DNA of 64,000 nucleotides, from the NCBI GenBank assembly GCA_965223735.1, contig OZ245010.1, positions 1,116,001 through 1,180,000 on the forward strand, in the 5' to 3' direction. Source of the stretch: CAYFZO01 sp965223735 (GTDB taxonomy: Bacteria; Pseudomonadota; Gammaproteobacteria; Poriferisulfidales; Oxydemutatoraceae). Below are positions 54,184 through 63,397 of the stretch, one piece after another. The translations under genes and the position numbers were made by a program. Position 1 is the stretch's first letter, and each line of letters starts with the position of its first letter. The notes beneath the pieces are model-generated. The model searched no databases. It was given only the letters and a program-made list of their open reading frames with translations, and was not told the origin of the DNA.

Positions 54184-54690
54184 TTATTGCATCTGTTTGC
54201 GATACAGCGACAATATCCGCTCGTCGAAGCACACGAAATAAACATCCGGCCGGTAGTCAGGCTCAGCGCACAGATACTCGCGTACGGCAGCGACCGCAAC
54301 GGCGACCGCTTGCTCCACCGGATAACCGTACGCGCCGCAACTGATCGCTGAAAACGCGATGCTCTGCACCCCCGCCTCGCGCGCGACGGTCAGCGAGTTG
54401 CTATAACACGCGGCGAGCAACCCGGGTTCGCCTTCGCCGCCGCCGCGCCACACCGGCCCGACGGTATGAATCACATGGCGCGCCGCGAGACGGTACCCGC
54501 CGGTAATTCTGGCTTCGCCCGTACCACAGCCACCCAGCGCACGGCACTCCGCGAGCAGCCCGGAGCCGGCAGCCCGGTGGATCGCGCCATCAACACCGCC
54601 TCCGCCCAGCAGTGAGCGGTTCGCCGCATTGACGATCGCATCGACTTCAAGCGCCGTGATATCCCCCTGCACCGCCGTTATCCGCCCCAT
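54184..54690 (-). CDS. Macrodomain protein (YmdB-like ADP-ribose hydrolase)
   Basis: 168 residues. ITAVQGDITALEVDAIVNAA, then NRSLLGGGGVDGAIHRAAG and CGTGEARITGGYRLAARHVI, are the ADP-ribose-binding loops of the YmdB/MacroD group, which removes ADP-ribose from proteins or O-acetyl-ADP-ribose. Complete single-domain form. Divergent from groESL. Confidence 0.93.
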   Translation of the reverse strand: MGRITAVQGDITALEVDAIVNAANRSLLGGGGVDGAIHRAAGSGLLAECRALGGCGTGEARITGGYRLAARHVIHTVGPVWRGGGEGEPGLLAACYSNSLTVAREAGVQSIAFSAISCGAYGYPVEQAVAVAVAAVREYLCAEPDYRPDVYFVCFDERILSLYRKQMQ

Positions 54691-54744
54691 TTATCCAATT
54701 CCCCACTTTTCGGCCAATCCGGGAACTCCCATTCTGCTTCTGCC

Positions 54745-54772
54745 TTGACTTTACGGCAATCGCCCCTATTAT
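54745..54772 (+). promoter_or_regulatory. Sigma70-like promoter of groESL
   Basis: -35 TTGACT (54745-54750), 16-bp spacer, -10 TATTAT (54767-54772). The -10 abuts the CIRCE dyad, so a bound HrcA would block the polymerase. Confidence 0.7.
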
Positions 54773-54798
54773 TAGCACCCCCGCACGGTGAGTGCTAA
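54772..54798 (+). promoter_or_regulatory. CIRCE operator (HrcA site) of groESL
   Basis: TTAGCACCC, nine bases, GAGTGCTAA: the CIRCE consensus TTAGCACTC-N9-GAGTGCTAA with one arm mismatch. It points to HrcA control of the chaperonin operon; hrcA itself is not in the window. Confidence 0.9.
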
Positions 54799-54872
54799 AA
54801 CACCTTTATGAATGTCGGCACTGCGGGGGTTAAGCATAATCAATTGATATTCAAGTGGTTTTAGGAGGGAAC

Positions 54873-55160
54873 ATGAAACTTCACCCACTGCACGACCGCG
54901 TCGTCGTGAAACGCATGGAAGAGGAAAGGACCAGTCCCGGGGGCATCGTGATCCCCGACAACGCCGCCGAAAAGCCGATGCGGGGCGAGATTATCGCCAT
55001 CGGCAACGGCAAGATCCTGGAAAACGGAGAACGACGCCCGCTCGACGTGAAAACGGGCGATATCGTTTTATTCGGCAAATACTCCGGGACCGAAGTGAAG
55101 TTGGACGGTGACGAACTGGTCGTCATGCGCGAAGACGACATCATGGCCGTTATCAAGTAA
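54873..55160 (+). CDS. groES: Co-chaperonin GroES
   Basis: 95 residues. MKLHPLHDRVVVKRMEEER start, mobile loop ERTSPGGIVIPDNAAEKP, dome region NGERRPLDVK. Heptameric lid of GroEL. AGGAGGG at 54863-54869 sets the start. Confidence 0.97.
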   Translation: MKLHPLHDRVVVKRMEEERTSPGGIVIPDNAAEKPMRGEIIAIGNGKILENGERRPLDVKTGDIVLFGKYSGTEVKLDGDELVVMREDDIMAVIK

Positions 55161-55199
55161 ACGGCATTTACTTAACAAAAACACTGAGGGAGCAGAACA

Positions 55200-56840
55200 A
55201 TGAGTGCAAAAGACGTTAAGTTCAGCCAGGATTGCCGCCGGCGCATGGTTGCCGGCGTCAATATACTCGCCAACGCCGTCAAAGTGACGTTGGGGCCGAA
55301 GGGCAAGAACGTCGTGCTGGAAAAATCTTTCGGCGCACCGACGGTTACCAAAGACGGCGTATCGGTGGCGAAAGAAATTGAGCTGAAAGACAAATTCGAG
55401 AACATGGGGGCCCAGATGCTGAAGGAAGTCGCCTCGCAGACTTCGGACGTCGCCGGCGACGGCACGACAACTGCGACGGTGCTGGCTCAGGGCATCATCC
55501 GCGAAGGCATGAAAGCCGTTGCGTCGGGCATGAACCCGATGGACCTCAAGCGCGGCATCGACCTGGCCTCGGTCAGAGCGGTTGAAGTGCTCAAGGGCAT
55601 GTCGAAACCCTGCGCTGACAGCAAGTCAATCGCTCAAGTCGGCAGCATCTCGGCCAATTCAGACCCGTCCATCGGCGAGATCATTGCCGAAGCGATGAAC
55701 AAAGTCGGCAAGGAAGGCGTGATTACGGTCGAGGACGGCACCGGTCTCGAAAACGAACTCGATGTTGTCGAGGGGATGCAGTTTGACAGAGGCTATCTGT
55801 CGCCCTACTTCATCAACAACCAAGACAGCATGAGCGCCGAACTCGAGGAGCCGTACATCCTGCTGCACGACAAGAAGATCTCGAACATCCGCGATCTTCT
55901 GCCGGTGCTCGAAGCGGTGGCCAAATCCGGCAAGCCGTTGCTGATCATAGCCGAGGACGTTGAAGGGGAAGCCTTGGCGACGCTGGTGGTCAACACGATC
56001 CGCGGGATTGTCAAAGTGGCCGCAGTGAAAGCGCCCGGCTTTGGCGACCGCCGTAAAGCCATGCTTGAAGACATCGCGACACTCATCGGCGGCACGGTCA
56101 TTTCCGAAGAAGTCGGTTTGTCGCTGGAAAAATGCTCGCTCGATGATCTCGGCAACAGCAAGCGCGTGACGATCTCCAAAGAAAACACCACGATCGTTGA
56201 CGGCAACGGCAAGTCCGACGCGATCAAAGGCCGCATTGAGCAGATCCGCGCGCAAATTGAGGAGGCGACCTCCGATTACGACAAGGAGAAGCTGCAAGAG
56301 CGCATGGCCAAGCTCGCCGGCGGCGTCGGGGTCATCAAAGTGGGGGCCGCCACCGAGGTCGAGATGAAAGAAAAGAAAGCGCGGGTCGAGGACGCTCTGC
56401 ACGCGACGCGGGCTGCGGTTGAGGAAGGCGTCGTGCCGGGCGGTGGCACCTCACTGATACGCGCCATCGAGGGCATCCCCAACCTCAAGAGCGACAATCA
56501 CGACCAGAACGTCGGCATCAATATTCTGCGCCGTGCGATGGAAGACCCTTTCCGTCAGATCGTCGCAAACGCCGACGAGGAGGACTCGGTGATCCTCAGC
56601 CAAGTGAAAGGCAAAGACACCCAGCACGGCTACAACGCCGCGACGGGTGAGTTCGGCAACATGACCGAAATGGGCATCATTGACCCGACCAAAGTGACAC
56701 GCACCGCGTTGCAAAATGCGTGCTCGGTGGCGGGCCTGATGATCACGACCGAAGCAATGATCGCCGAACTGCCCAAAGAGCCGGAACCGGCGCCCGGCGG
56801 CGGCATGGAAGGCATGGGCGGTATGGGCGGCATGATGTAA
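55200..56840 (+). CDS. groEL: Chaperonin GroEL
   Basis: 546 residues. ATP site blocks LGPKGKNVVLEKSFGAPTVT and DVAGDGTTTATVLAQ, apical domain YLSPYFINN, PLLIIAEDVEGEALATLVVN, hinge KLAGGVGVIKVGAATEVEMK, and the GGM-rich tail ending GGMGGMM. Follows groES by 39 bp. A single complete copy here. Confidence 0.98.
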   Translation: MSAKDVKFSQDCRRRMVAGVNILANAVKVTLGPKGKNVVLEKSFGAPTVTKDGVSVAKEIELKDKFENMGAQMLKEVASQTSDVAGDGTTTATVLAQGIIREGMKAVASGMNPMDLKRGIDLASVRAVEVLKGMSKPCADSKSIAQVGSISANSDPSIGEIIAEAMNKVGKEGVITVEDGTGLENELDVVEGMQFDRGYLSPYFINNQDSMSAELEEPYILLHDKKISNIRDLLPVLEAVAKSGKPLLIIAEDVEGEALATLVVNTIRGIVKVAAVKAPGFGDRRKAMLEDIATLIGGTVISEEVGLSLEKCSLDDLGNSKRVTISKENTTIVDGNGKSDAIKGRIEQIRAQIEEATSDYDKEKLQERMAKLAGGVGVIKVGAATEVEMKEKKARVEDALHATRAAVEEGVVPGGGTSLIRAIEGIPNLKSDNHDQNVGINILRRAMEDPFRQIVANADEEDSVILSQVKGKDTQHGYNAATGEFGNMTEMGIIDPTKVTRTALQNACSVAGLMITTEAMIAELPKEPEPAPGGGMEGMGGMGGMM

Positions 56841-56866
56841 GCGCGTCCGCTCGCCCGCACCGCTGG

Positions 56867-56894
56867 AAAAGCCCTGCTTCGGCAGGGCTTTTTT
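56867..56894 (+). terminator. Rho-independent terminator of groESL
   Basis: AAAAGCCCTGC, loop TTCG, GCAGGGCTTTTTT: an 11-bp stem with stable tetraloop and T run, 26 bp after groEL. Confidence 0.92.
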
Positions 56895-57355
56895 CAATCG
56901 TCGAGATCGCGCCCGCGGAACTCGCCCTCGAGTATGTCGGGGCGACGACCCCGCCGCTTCCCCCGCACAAACCTGAAGCCGTGGCCGGCGCCGGATCCGG
57001 GACCTGAAAACACCGCGTGCCGCACGATGTAATGCACCATCCACATTCGGCTGGTACGCAGCAAGCACAAGAACCCAACGCCGTCGGTAAAGAATCCCGG
57101 CGTCAGCAACAACGCTCCGCCAAGCAGCAGGATGACGCCTTCGAGCAACTCAAACGCCGGCAGTTCACCGCGGGCCGCAGCGCCGCGGAATCGTGCCAGC
57201 GTGCTCAAACCCTGCACACGCAACATCCCGACGCCGACGACCGCTGTCAGCACGACCGCAAAAATGGTCGGCACGGCCCCGATCGCTCCCCCGACCTTGA
57301 TAAACAGGTAAATCTCGAGCAGGGGGGTCAGAATGAACAGCAGGATGAACAGCAT
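56894..57355 (-). CDS. fxsA: FxsA family membrane protein
   Basis: 153 residues with three membrane segments at the N-terminal side (MLFILLFILTPLLEIYLFIK, PTIFAVVLTAVVGVGML) and GGALLLTPGFFTDGVGFLCL, the FxsA hallmark. The C-terminal tail is Arg-rich and cytoplasmic. E. coli FxsA relieves phage T7 exclusion by the F plasmid. Convergent with groEL, near which fxsA is often found. The 260 bp behind its start (57356-57615) hold no gene I can see. Confidence 0.88.
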   Translation of the reverse strand: MLFILLFILTPLLEIYLFIKVGGAIGAVPTIFAVVLTAVVGVGMLRVQGLSTLARFRGAAARGELPAFELLEGVILLLGGALLLTPGFFTDGVGFLCLLRTSRMWMVHYIVRHAVFSGPGSGAGHGFRFVRGKRRGRRPDILEGEFRGRDLDD

Positions 57356-57615
57356 GTTCGACCGGGTAAAACCCGCCGGCAACCTTACGCCGCACCGGGA
57401 GAATGAACAGGTTCGCGCAGCATATAGCCCGGCAGTGCTTTCACTTCTTCCGATTCCCGATGTCGCCGGAAACGGCACGGAGGATTTTTCCCCGGCCTGA
57501 ACAGAATTCTGTAAACACTCCCCACAACGCGCTATATAGTCGATAAATATTCACATTCTGTGTCCTGAATAAGGCGGGTCACGCAATCAACCCGCCTTGA
57601 GGAGGGTTATTATAA

Positions 57616-57966
57616 TTGAAGACAGAAAAAAACGAGAAAACAATGCCCGAGAACGACCTGATCCTGGTCCAGGTTTCTTTCGCGGAACAAGCGCCCGCGG
57701 AAAAAACAGCCGCGCTGCTGATCGAGCAGTGCCTGGCCGCCTGCGTGCAGGTGGCGGGCCCCGTCGTCTCCACCTATCGCTGGAAAAACCAACTGCAACG
57801 CGAGGAAGAATACATCCTTACTGTAAAAACACTTGCCGGGCATTACCCGAAACTCGCCGCTTTCATCACCGAACACCATCCCTATGAAGTGCCGGAGATC
57901 ATCGCGATACCGGTCCACGCAGTAAACGACGCCTACCTGAACTGGGCAAGACAGCAATGCGTATGA
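57616..57966 (+). CDS. cutA: Divalent-cation tolerance protein CutA
   Basis: 116 residues, trimeric CutA1 fold: ILVQVSFAEQAPAEKTAALL, CLAACVQVAGPVVSTYRWKN and HPYEVPEIIAIPV. A TTG at 57616 has GAGGAGGG nine bases upstream and is taken as start; the ATG at 57643 would give 107 residues, nearer the usual length. Overlaps dsbD by 10 bp, the common cutA-dsbD pair. Confidence 0.92.
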   Translation: MKTEKNEKTMPENDLILVQVSFAEQAPAEKTAALLIEQCLAACVQVAGPVVSTYRWKNQLQREEEYILTVKTLAGHYPKLAAFITEHHPYEVPEIIAIPVHAVNDAYLNWARQQCV

Positions 57967-59771
57967 TCAAAACATTTTTCCGGCAACCGTTCCCGACCTG
58001 CCTGGCAGGTATGGTCGTGGTGGTGAGCATGTCGGCTTCCGCGCAATTTTCGCCGCCCGGCGACGAGTTCCTGCCGCCTGACGAAGCGTTCCGGATGAGC
58101 GTCGTACGCGACGACTCAGGTTTCGTCGCGCGTTGGGAAATAGCCGACGAATACTACCTTTATCGGCACAAGATCGGGATCAAGCCGGAACACGGCGACA
58201 TCACGTCCCGCGTGCCGCCCGGCCTGCCAATGCACGATGAATTCTTCGGCGAAACCGAGGTGTTCCGCCATTTCGTCGAAGTGCCTTTCAGCCCGACGCC
58301 CACCACCGACGGCACGCTCGTCAATCTGACGTATCAGGGATGTGCCGACGCGGGGCTGTGCTATGCCCCGATCACCAAACAAATCGATCTTTCGCGCGTG
58401 TCTTTCGCGACAGCGACGCCCGCACCGCCGGTATCCGAGCAGTTTCAGGTCCTGCAGCACCTGAAGGACGGCAAACTGCTCACTGTCGTGATCGCATTTC
58501 TCGGCTTCGGCCTGCTGCTCGCGTTCACGCCGTGCATACTGCCGATGGTGCCGATCCTGTCGGGTATCATCGCCGGCAGCAGCCACAAAACCCGGTCCGG
58601 CGGCAAGACGTTTGCCCTGTCGCTCAGTTACGTCCTCGCAATGGCCGTCACCTACAGCCTTTTCGGCATCGCCATCGGCCTGACCGGCGAATCCCTGCAA
58701 GCCTGGTTTCAACAGCCGTGGGTGATTGGCTCGTTTGCAGGCGTGTTTGCACTGCTGGCCTTATCCATGTTCGGTTTTTACGATCTGCAAATGCCGGCTG
58801 CCGCGCAAACGCGATTGAACGCATGGAGCAACCGGCTAGGCGGCAGCGAAGATCACTCGGCGATCGGCGGCGCCGCGGTCATGGGATGTTTATCGGCGCT
58901 GATTGTCGGCCCCTGCACCACGGCGCCGCTGATCGGCGCGCTGCTGTTCATCGCGCAGACCGGCGACGCAGTGGTCGGCGGCATTGCGCTTTTCTGCCTC
59001 GCGCTCGGCATGGGCATCCCGTTGCTGATCATCGGCACTTCACTCGGCAAACTGCTGCCGAGACCCGGGCCGACGCTCGATGCGGTCAAAGCCGTCTTCG
59101 GCCTGCTGATGCTAGGCGTCGCCGTATGGCTGCTCGACAGAGTGACCGCGCCGGGGATTATATTGCTGTTGAGCGGCGTGCTGCTGGTACTCACCGCGGC
59201 CTACCTGAATCAGATCGCCAAACGCAGCACTTTGAGTCTCGGCGGGAACGCGCTGACCCAGAGCCTAGCCGCGGTCATCCTGCTGTACGGCGCGCTGCTG
59301 ATTGCGGGGGCCTCCACCGGCGGCTCAAGCCTGCTGCACCCACTCGAGCATTTCGCAGCCGCAACGGATAAAAGCGCGGCGGCACAGAAACACACGTTGC
59401 CGTTCAAGCGGATTCAATCGCTACAGCACCTGCAACAGGAGATCGCACTCGCGGAACAACGCGGACAGCCGGTGATGCTGGATTTTTACGCCGACTGGTG
59501 CGTGACCTGCAAGGAAATGGAGACCTTCACATTCAGCGACGACAGAGTGAGAGGCGCGCTGGCTGACCTGGCCCTGCTGCAGGCCGATGTCACCGAAAAC
59601 AATGACGCCGACAAGACACTGCTCAGACACTTCGGGCTGTTCGGCCCGCCGGCCATTCTGTTCTTCGACGCCAACGGCTATGAGTTCGGATCCGCGCGCA
59701 TCGTCGGATACATGAACGCCGACAATTTTGTGCGTCATATAGAACAGATCTTCAATGTCCGCAGAACATGA
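57957..59771 (+). CDS. dsbD: Thiol:disulfide interchange protein DsbD
   Basis: 604 residues. Signal peptide, periplasmic alpha domain with the Cys pair in YQGCADAGLCYAP, eight-helix core with Cys in FTPCILPMVPILSG and VGPCTTAPLIG, and a C-terminal thioredoxin domain with YADWCVTCKEME. It brings electrons from cytoplasmic thioredoxin to periplasmic DsbC, CcmG-like and related proteins. Coupled to the TlpA-like gene behind it. Confidence 0.95.
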   Translation: MRMIKTFFRQPFPTCLAGMVVVVSMSASAQFSPPGDEFLPPDEAFRMSVVRDDSGFVARWEIADEYYLYRHKIGIKPEHGDITSRVPPGLPMHDEFFGETEVFRHFVEVPFSPTPTTDGTLVNLTYQGCADAGLCYAPITKQIDLSRVSFATATPAPPVSEQFQVLQHLKDGKLLTVVIAFLGFGLLLAFTPCILPMVPILSGIIAGSSHKTRSGGKTFALSLSYVLAMAVTYSLFGIAIGLTGESLQAWFQQPWVIGSFAGVFALLALSMFGFYDLQMPAAAQTRLNAWSNRLGGSEDHSAIGGAAVMGCLSALIVGPCTTAPLIGALLFIAQTGDAVVGGIALFCLALGMGIPLLIIGTSLGKLLPRPGPTLDAVKAVFGLLMLGVAVWLLDRVTAPGIILLLSGVLLVLTAAYLNQIAKRSTLSLGGNALTQSLAAVILLYGALLIAGASTGGSSLLHPLEHFAAATDKSAAAQKHTLPFKRIQSLQHLQQEIALAEQRGQPVMLDFYADWCVTCKEMETFTFSDDRVRGALADLALLQADVTENNDADKTLLRHFGLFGPPAILFFDANGYEFGSARIVGYMNADNFVRHIEQIFNVRRT

Positions 59772-60343
59772 CATATAGCCACCCGATGAAACGCCACGTC
59801 CTGCTCACGATATTCCTGACCGGCGCCATCGCGGCATACGCCGGCTTTTATCTAAAACAGACCATGTCGGGCGCAACGACAATGAACGCCGCCGCCGGCC
59901 AATGCCGCCCCGACTATTCCCTGAACGACCTTTCAGGCCGAAGGGTATCCGGCAGCACCTGGGACGGCCGGATCGTCCTGGTCAACTTCTGGGCGGCGTG
60001 GTGCCCGCCGTGCCGCCGTGAAATTCCCGCCTTCGCCGAGGTGCGCGAGTTCTATCACGAAGACGGATTTGAAGTCGTCGGCATCGCCATAGACGATCAA
60101 AACAGCGTCGAGAATTTTCTGGCCGGCATGGAAAACGTTCGCTACCCGCAACTGATCGGCACACAGAACGCCACCGCCGTGATGGCGGAGTTCGGCAACC
60201 GCGGCGGCCTGCCTTTCAGCGCATTGATCGACCGCGGCGGCGCGGTGCGCTTTGTCAAACGCGGCGAACTGCAAAAGACCGTACTGATAGAAAAAGTGGA
60301 AGAGATGCTCGCCGAAGCCCCTGCCGGGCAATGCCGTTCATAA
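59768..60343 (+). CDS. TlpA/ResA-like periplasmic thioredoxin
   Basis: 191 residues. An N-terminal signal anchor (HVLLTIFLTGAIAAYAGFYL), then a thioredoxin fold with NFWAAWCPPCRREIPAFAEV (CPPC) and the cis-Pro loop GGLPFSALIDRGG. Start ATG overlaps the dsbD stop (ATGA), so DsbD is its likely reductant. Possible role in cytochrome c maturation or oxidative repair. Confidence 0.9.
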   Translation: MTYSHPMKRHVLLTIFLTGAIAAYAGFYLKQTMSGATTMNAAAGQCRPDYSLNDLSGRRVSGSTWDGRIVLVNFWAAWCPPCRREIPAFAEVREFYHEDGFEVVGIAIDDQNSVENFLAGMENVRYPQLIGTQNATAVMAEFGNRGGLPFSALIDRGGAVRFVKRGELQKTVLIEKVEEMLAEAPAGQCRS

Positions 60344-60368
60344 ATAAAGACGCGCCCGTCTTATCCGG

Positions 60369-61955
60369 ATGAACCAAATCAACCCGCGCATACCGCAACG
60401 GCTTTTCAGGCCATCGCTTATTTTCTCCGGCATCACTTTCGTATCGCGCATTTTCGGCTACCTGCGCGACGCCGTGATCATGATCGTGTTCGGAGCAAGC
60501 GGCCTGACCGACGCGTTTCTGGTCGCGTTCCGCCTGCCGAACTTCCTGCGCCGACTGTTTGCGGAAGGCGCATTCACGCAGGCGCTGGTGCCGATACTGA
60601 CCGAGTTCAAGGAAAAGCGCAGTGCCGCCGAACTCAGGACACTGACCGACCGCACGGCTGGCACCCTGATCGTCGTACTCGCCGGCATTACCGTCGCCGG
60701 CATCCTGCTCGCGCCGATCCTGATCAGGATCTTCGCCCCCGGGTTCACCGTCGACGTATCGCAACTCGAACTCGCAACGCAGATGCTGCGCATCACCTTC
60801 CCCTATATCTTCTTCATCTCGCTCACCGCGCTGGCCGCCGGCATCCTGAACTGCCACGGCCGTTTCGGCATCCCCGCCTTCACACCGATACTGCTGAACC
60901 TGTCGCTGATCGCCGCCGCCCTGTGGCTGGCGCCGATGATGGAGGCGCCGATCACCGCGCTGGCGTGGGGGGTACTGTTCGCGGGCGCCGCCCAACTCGC
61001 GGTGCAGTTGCCCTTCCTGAAGCGACTGGGGCTGTTGCCGCGACCGGTGCCCGGGTTCCGCAATGAAGGGGTGCGCCGGATCATGCGGCTGATGTCGCCA
61101 GCGATCTTCGGCGCCTCAGTCGTTCAGGTCAACCTGCTGATCGACACGCTGATCGCCTCCTTCCTCGCCGCCGGCAGCATCAGCTGGCTGTACATCGCCG
61201 ACCGTTTCGTCGAACTGCCCGTCGGACTGTTTGCGGTCGCGCTCACAACCGTTCTGCTGCCGCGTCTGTCACAATATCACGCCGTGCGCGCAACCGGCCA
61301 ATTCACCGCCTCGCTGAACTGGGGGTTGAAAACCGAATGGCTGGTCGCGTTGCCGTGCGTAACCGGACTGATACTGCTTGCGGAACCGATCCTGATCTGT
61401 CTGGTGCAATATCGCGAGTTCACCCCCGAAGACACGCGCATGGCAAAACTCGCATTGCTGGCGTACGCCACGGGACTGCCCGCTTTTATGCTGGTGAAAC
61501 TCCTGAGCGCCGCTTTCTTCGCCCGCCAGAACACAAAATTGCCGGTCCGGATCGCCGTCGTCGCAATGGTCGCGAACGTCATCATGAACCTCGCGTTTGT
61601 CCTTCTGTGGCGCCAATCGGGGCTGGCGGGTGCACACGCGGGACTCGCGCTGGCGACCAGCCTGTCGGCGTGGCTGAACTGCGCCCTGCTTTACCGCGCC
61701 CTGATCAGGGCGGGCATCGCCGTTTCGCTTGAAAATGGAAACCTTTTGACAAAAAGCGTCGCGGCTTCAATCGCAATGGGGGCGAGCCTGCTGGCGCTGT
61801 CGCCGGATACGGCGGTGTGGAACAACCTGTCCGTCGGCTTGCGCCTGACCACACTGGCCGCACTGATTATGTTCGGCGCAGGACTGTACGCCGCGGCGAT
61901 GTTCGCGCTCGGCGTACGCCCGGCGGCGTTGGCTTCCCCAAAACACGGCGCATGA
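60369..61955 (+). CDS. murJ: Lipid II flippase MurJ
   Basis: 528 residues, MOP superfamily, about fourteen membrane helices. Family blocks SGITFVSRIFGYLRDAVIMI, DAFLVAFRLPNFLRRLFAEG and AFTQALVPILTEFK at the start, YIADRFVELPVGLFAVALTT and LPRLSQYHA in the middle. Moves lipid II across the membrane for peptidoglycan. The stop overlaps the first atp gene. Confidence 0.95.
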   Translation: MNQINPRIPQRLFRPSLIFSGITFVSRIFGYLRDAVIMIVFGASGLTDAFLVAFRLPNFLRRLFAEGAFTQALVPILTEFKEKRSAAELRTLTDRTAGTLIVVLAGITVAGILLAPILIRIFAPGFTVDVSQLELATQMLRITFPYIFFISLTALAAGILNCHGRFGIPAFTPILLNLSLIAAALWLAPMMEAPITALAWGVLFAGAAQLAVQLPFLKRLGLLPRPVPGFRNEGVRRIMRLMSPAIFGASVVQVNLLIDTLIASFLAAGSISWLYIADRFVELPVGLFAVALTTVLLPRLSQYHAVRATGQFTASLNWGLKTEWLVALPCVTGLILLAEPILICLVQYREFTPEDTRMAKLALLAYATGLPAFMLVKLLSAAFFARQNTKLPVRIAVVAMVANVIMNLAFVLLWRQSGLAGAHAGLALATSLSAWLNCALLYRALIRAGIAVSLENGNLLTKSVAASIAMGASLLALSPDTAVWNNLSVGLRLTTLAALIMFGAGLYAAAMFALGVRPAALASPKHGA

Positions 61956-62161
61956 ACGATCGCCCGAACGCACCCGAACCGCCCAGGTCAAGCTGGGCGC
62001 TGATCGGCACCGGCGCCATCCTCGCCTCAATGGTTTTGAGCGGCTTTCTGTTGGGCTATTGGACGGACGTTTGGCTTGATACAAAACCGGCCTTCATGCT
62101 AATATTCGGCGGCCTCGGCTTGGTAGGCGGCATACTCAAAGTTCACAGATTGCTGACTTGA
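61952..62161 (+). CDS. atpZ: AtpZ/AtpI-like ATP synthase accessory protein
   Basis: 69 residues with two membrane helices (WALIGTGAILASMVLSGFLL and FMLIFGGLGLVGGILKVHRL). Proteins of this size and topology open many atp operons and help c-ring assembly or magnesium uptake. Start overlaps the murJ stop by ATGA, and its own stop overlaps the next start. Confidence 0.8.
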   Translation: MNDRPNAPEPPRSSWALIGTGAILASMVLSGFLLGYWTDVWLDTKPAFMLIFGGLGLVGGILKVHRLLT

Positions 62162-62541
62162 GACGATCCGGCAGATCATTGGGCGTCGGCCTGCGCGTGG
62201 TACTCACACAACAAGCCTTGATCGCGGCAGCGGCGGTCGGCGGGTTTGTTTTGTTACAAGGTCCACTGGCCGCGCTGTCATCTGCTTTTGGGGCAACAGC
62301 GGCGATAACGATGTCGGCGTTGCTGGCGTTCAAGATCAAGCACCTGAACAGGAGGTTGAAACAGAAAAAGGTCGTCAGCGTCGGCACCATAATGCTCGGA
62401 TTTGCCCCGCGTCTGTTGCTGGTCTTGATTTTTTTCTGGCTCGGGATTTCGGTTTTCAGCCTCGCTCCATTACCGATGGTCGTCACCTTTGCACTGGTTC
62501 ACTTCGGATATCTGTTCAATTCCCTGAAACTCAAACACTGA
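62158..62541 (+). CDS. atpI: ATP synthase subunit I-like protein
   Basis: 127 residues, four helices (e.g. LTQQALIAAAAVGGFVLLQG, GFAPRLLLVLIFFWLGISVF), fitting the ATP synthase I chain family. TTG start coupled to the preceding stop (TTGA). Not part of the finished enzyme; thought to aid assembly of the c-ring. Confidence 0.82.
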   Translation: MRRSGRSLGVGLRVVLTQQALIAAAAVGGFVLLQGPLAALSSAFGATAAITMSALLAFKIKHLNRRLKQKKVVSVGTIMLGFAPRLLLVLIFFWLGISVFSLAPLPMVVTFALVHFGYLFNSLKLKH

Positions 62542-62550
62542 GACGCCGGC

Positions 62551-63384
62551 GTGAAAGCACAGGAACAACTCGGATCGGTCCAATACATCCAGCACCACCT
62601 GACCAATTTGTGCTACGGACAATGCGACCCGGTCACCCATCAGGCCTCCGGATTCTGGGCCCTCCACCTCGACACCCTGTTTTTCAGCTTCGCGCTCGGC
62701 GCACTGATGGTCTTCTTCGGCTGGAGGCTGGGACGCAGAGTCAGCGTGCAGGCGCCTTCCGGCGCACTGAACGTCGCCGAGGTGCTGGTTGAATTCGTCA
62801 ACAGGCAGGTCGGCGACAGTTTCAAGAAAGCGAACCCGCTGATCGGCCCGATGGCGCTGACGATCTTTGTGTGGGTGCTGCTGATGAACATGATGGATCT
62901 GGTGCCGGTGGACCTGCTGCCAGAAATCGGGAAACTGATCGGCATAGATTATCTCAAGGTCGTGCCGACCACCGACCTCAACGCGACGCTGGCAATGTCA
63001 CTCAGCGTTTTCATGCTGATCATTTTTTACAACATCAAAGTCAAAGGGCCGATCGGTTACCTCAAAATGTTCCTGTTTCATCCCTTCGGCAAATTTTTAA
63101 TCCCGGTGAACGTGGTGATGACCCTGATCGAGGAATTGGCAAAGCCGCTGAGCCTGGGGCTGCGGCTGTTCGGCAACCTGTTCGCCGGCGAGTTGGTGTT
63201 CCTGCTGATCGCGCTGATCGGCGGCACCCTCGCGGTCGGACTCGCCGCCCTGTTCTGGCTGCCCTTGCAGGTCAGCCTCGACCTCGGGTGGCTGATCTTT
63301 CATCTGCTGGTGGTAACACTACAGGCTTTTATTTTTATGGTTCTGACCATTGTTTACCTGAGCATAGCTCACGAAGAACACTAA
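62551..63384 (+). CDS. atpB: ATP synthase subunit a
   Basis: 277 residues. The essential Arg is in AKPLSLGLRLFGNLFAGELV; other blocks DLVPVDLLPEIGK and PLQVSLDLGWLIFHLLVVTL. Forms the proton half-channels with the c-ring. GTG start at 62551. Confidence 0.96.
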   Translation: MKAQEQLGSVQYIQHHLTNLCYGQCDPVTHQASGFWALHLDTLFFSFALGALMVFFGWRLGRRVSVQAPSGALNVAEVLVEFVNRQVGDSFKKANPLIGPMALTIFVWVLLMNMMDLVPVDLLPEIGKLIGIDYLKVVPTTDLNATLAMSLSVFMLIIFYNIKVKGPIGYLKMFLFHPFGKFLIPVNVVMTLIEELAKPLSLGLRLFGNLFAGELVFLLIALIGGTLAVGLAALFWLPLQVSLDLGWLIFHLLVVTLQAFIFMVLTIVYLSIAHEEH

Positions 63385-63397
63385 AGGAGAACACACA

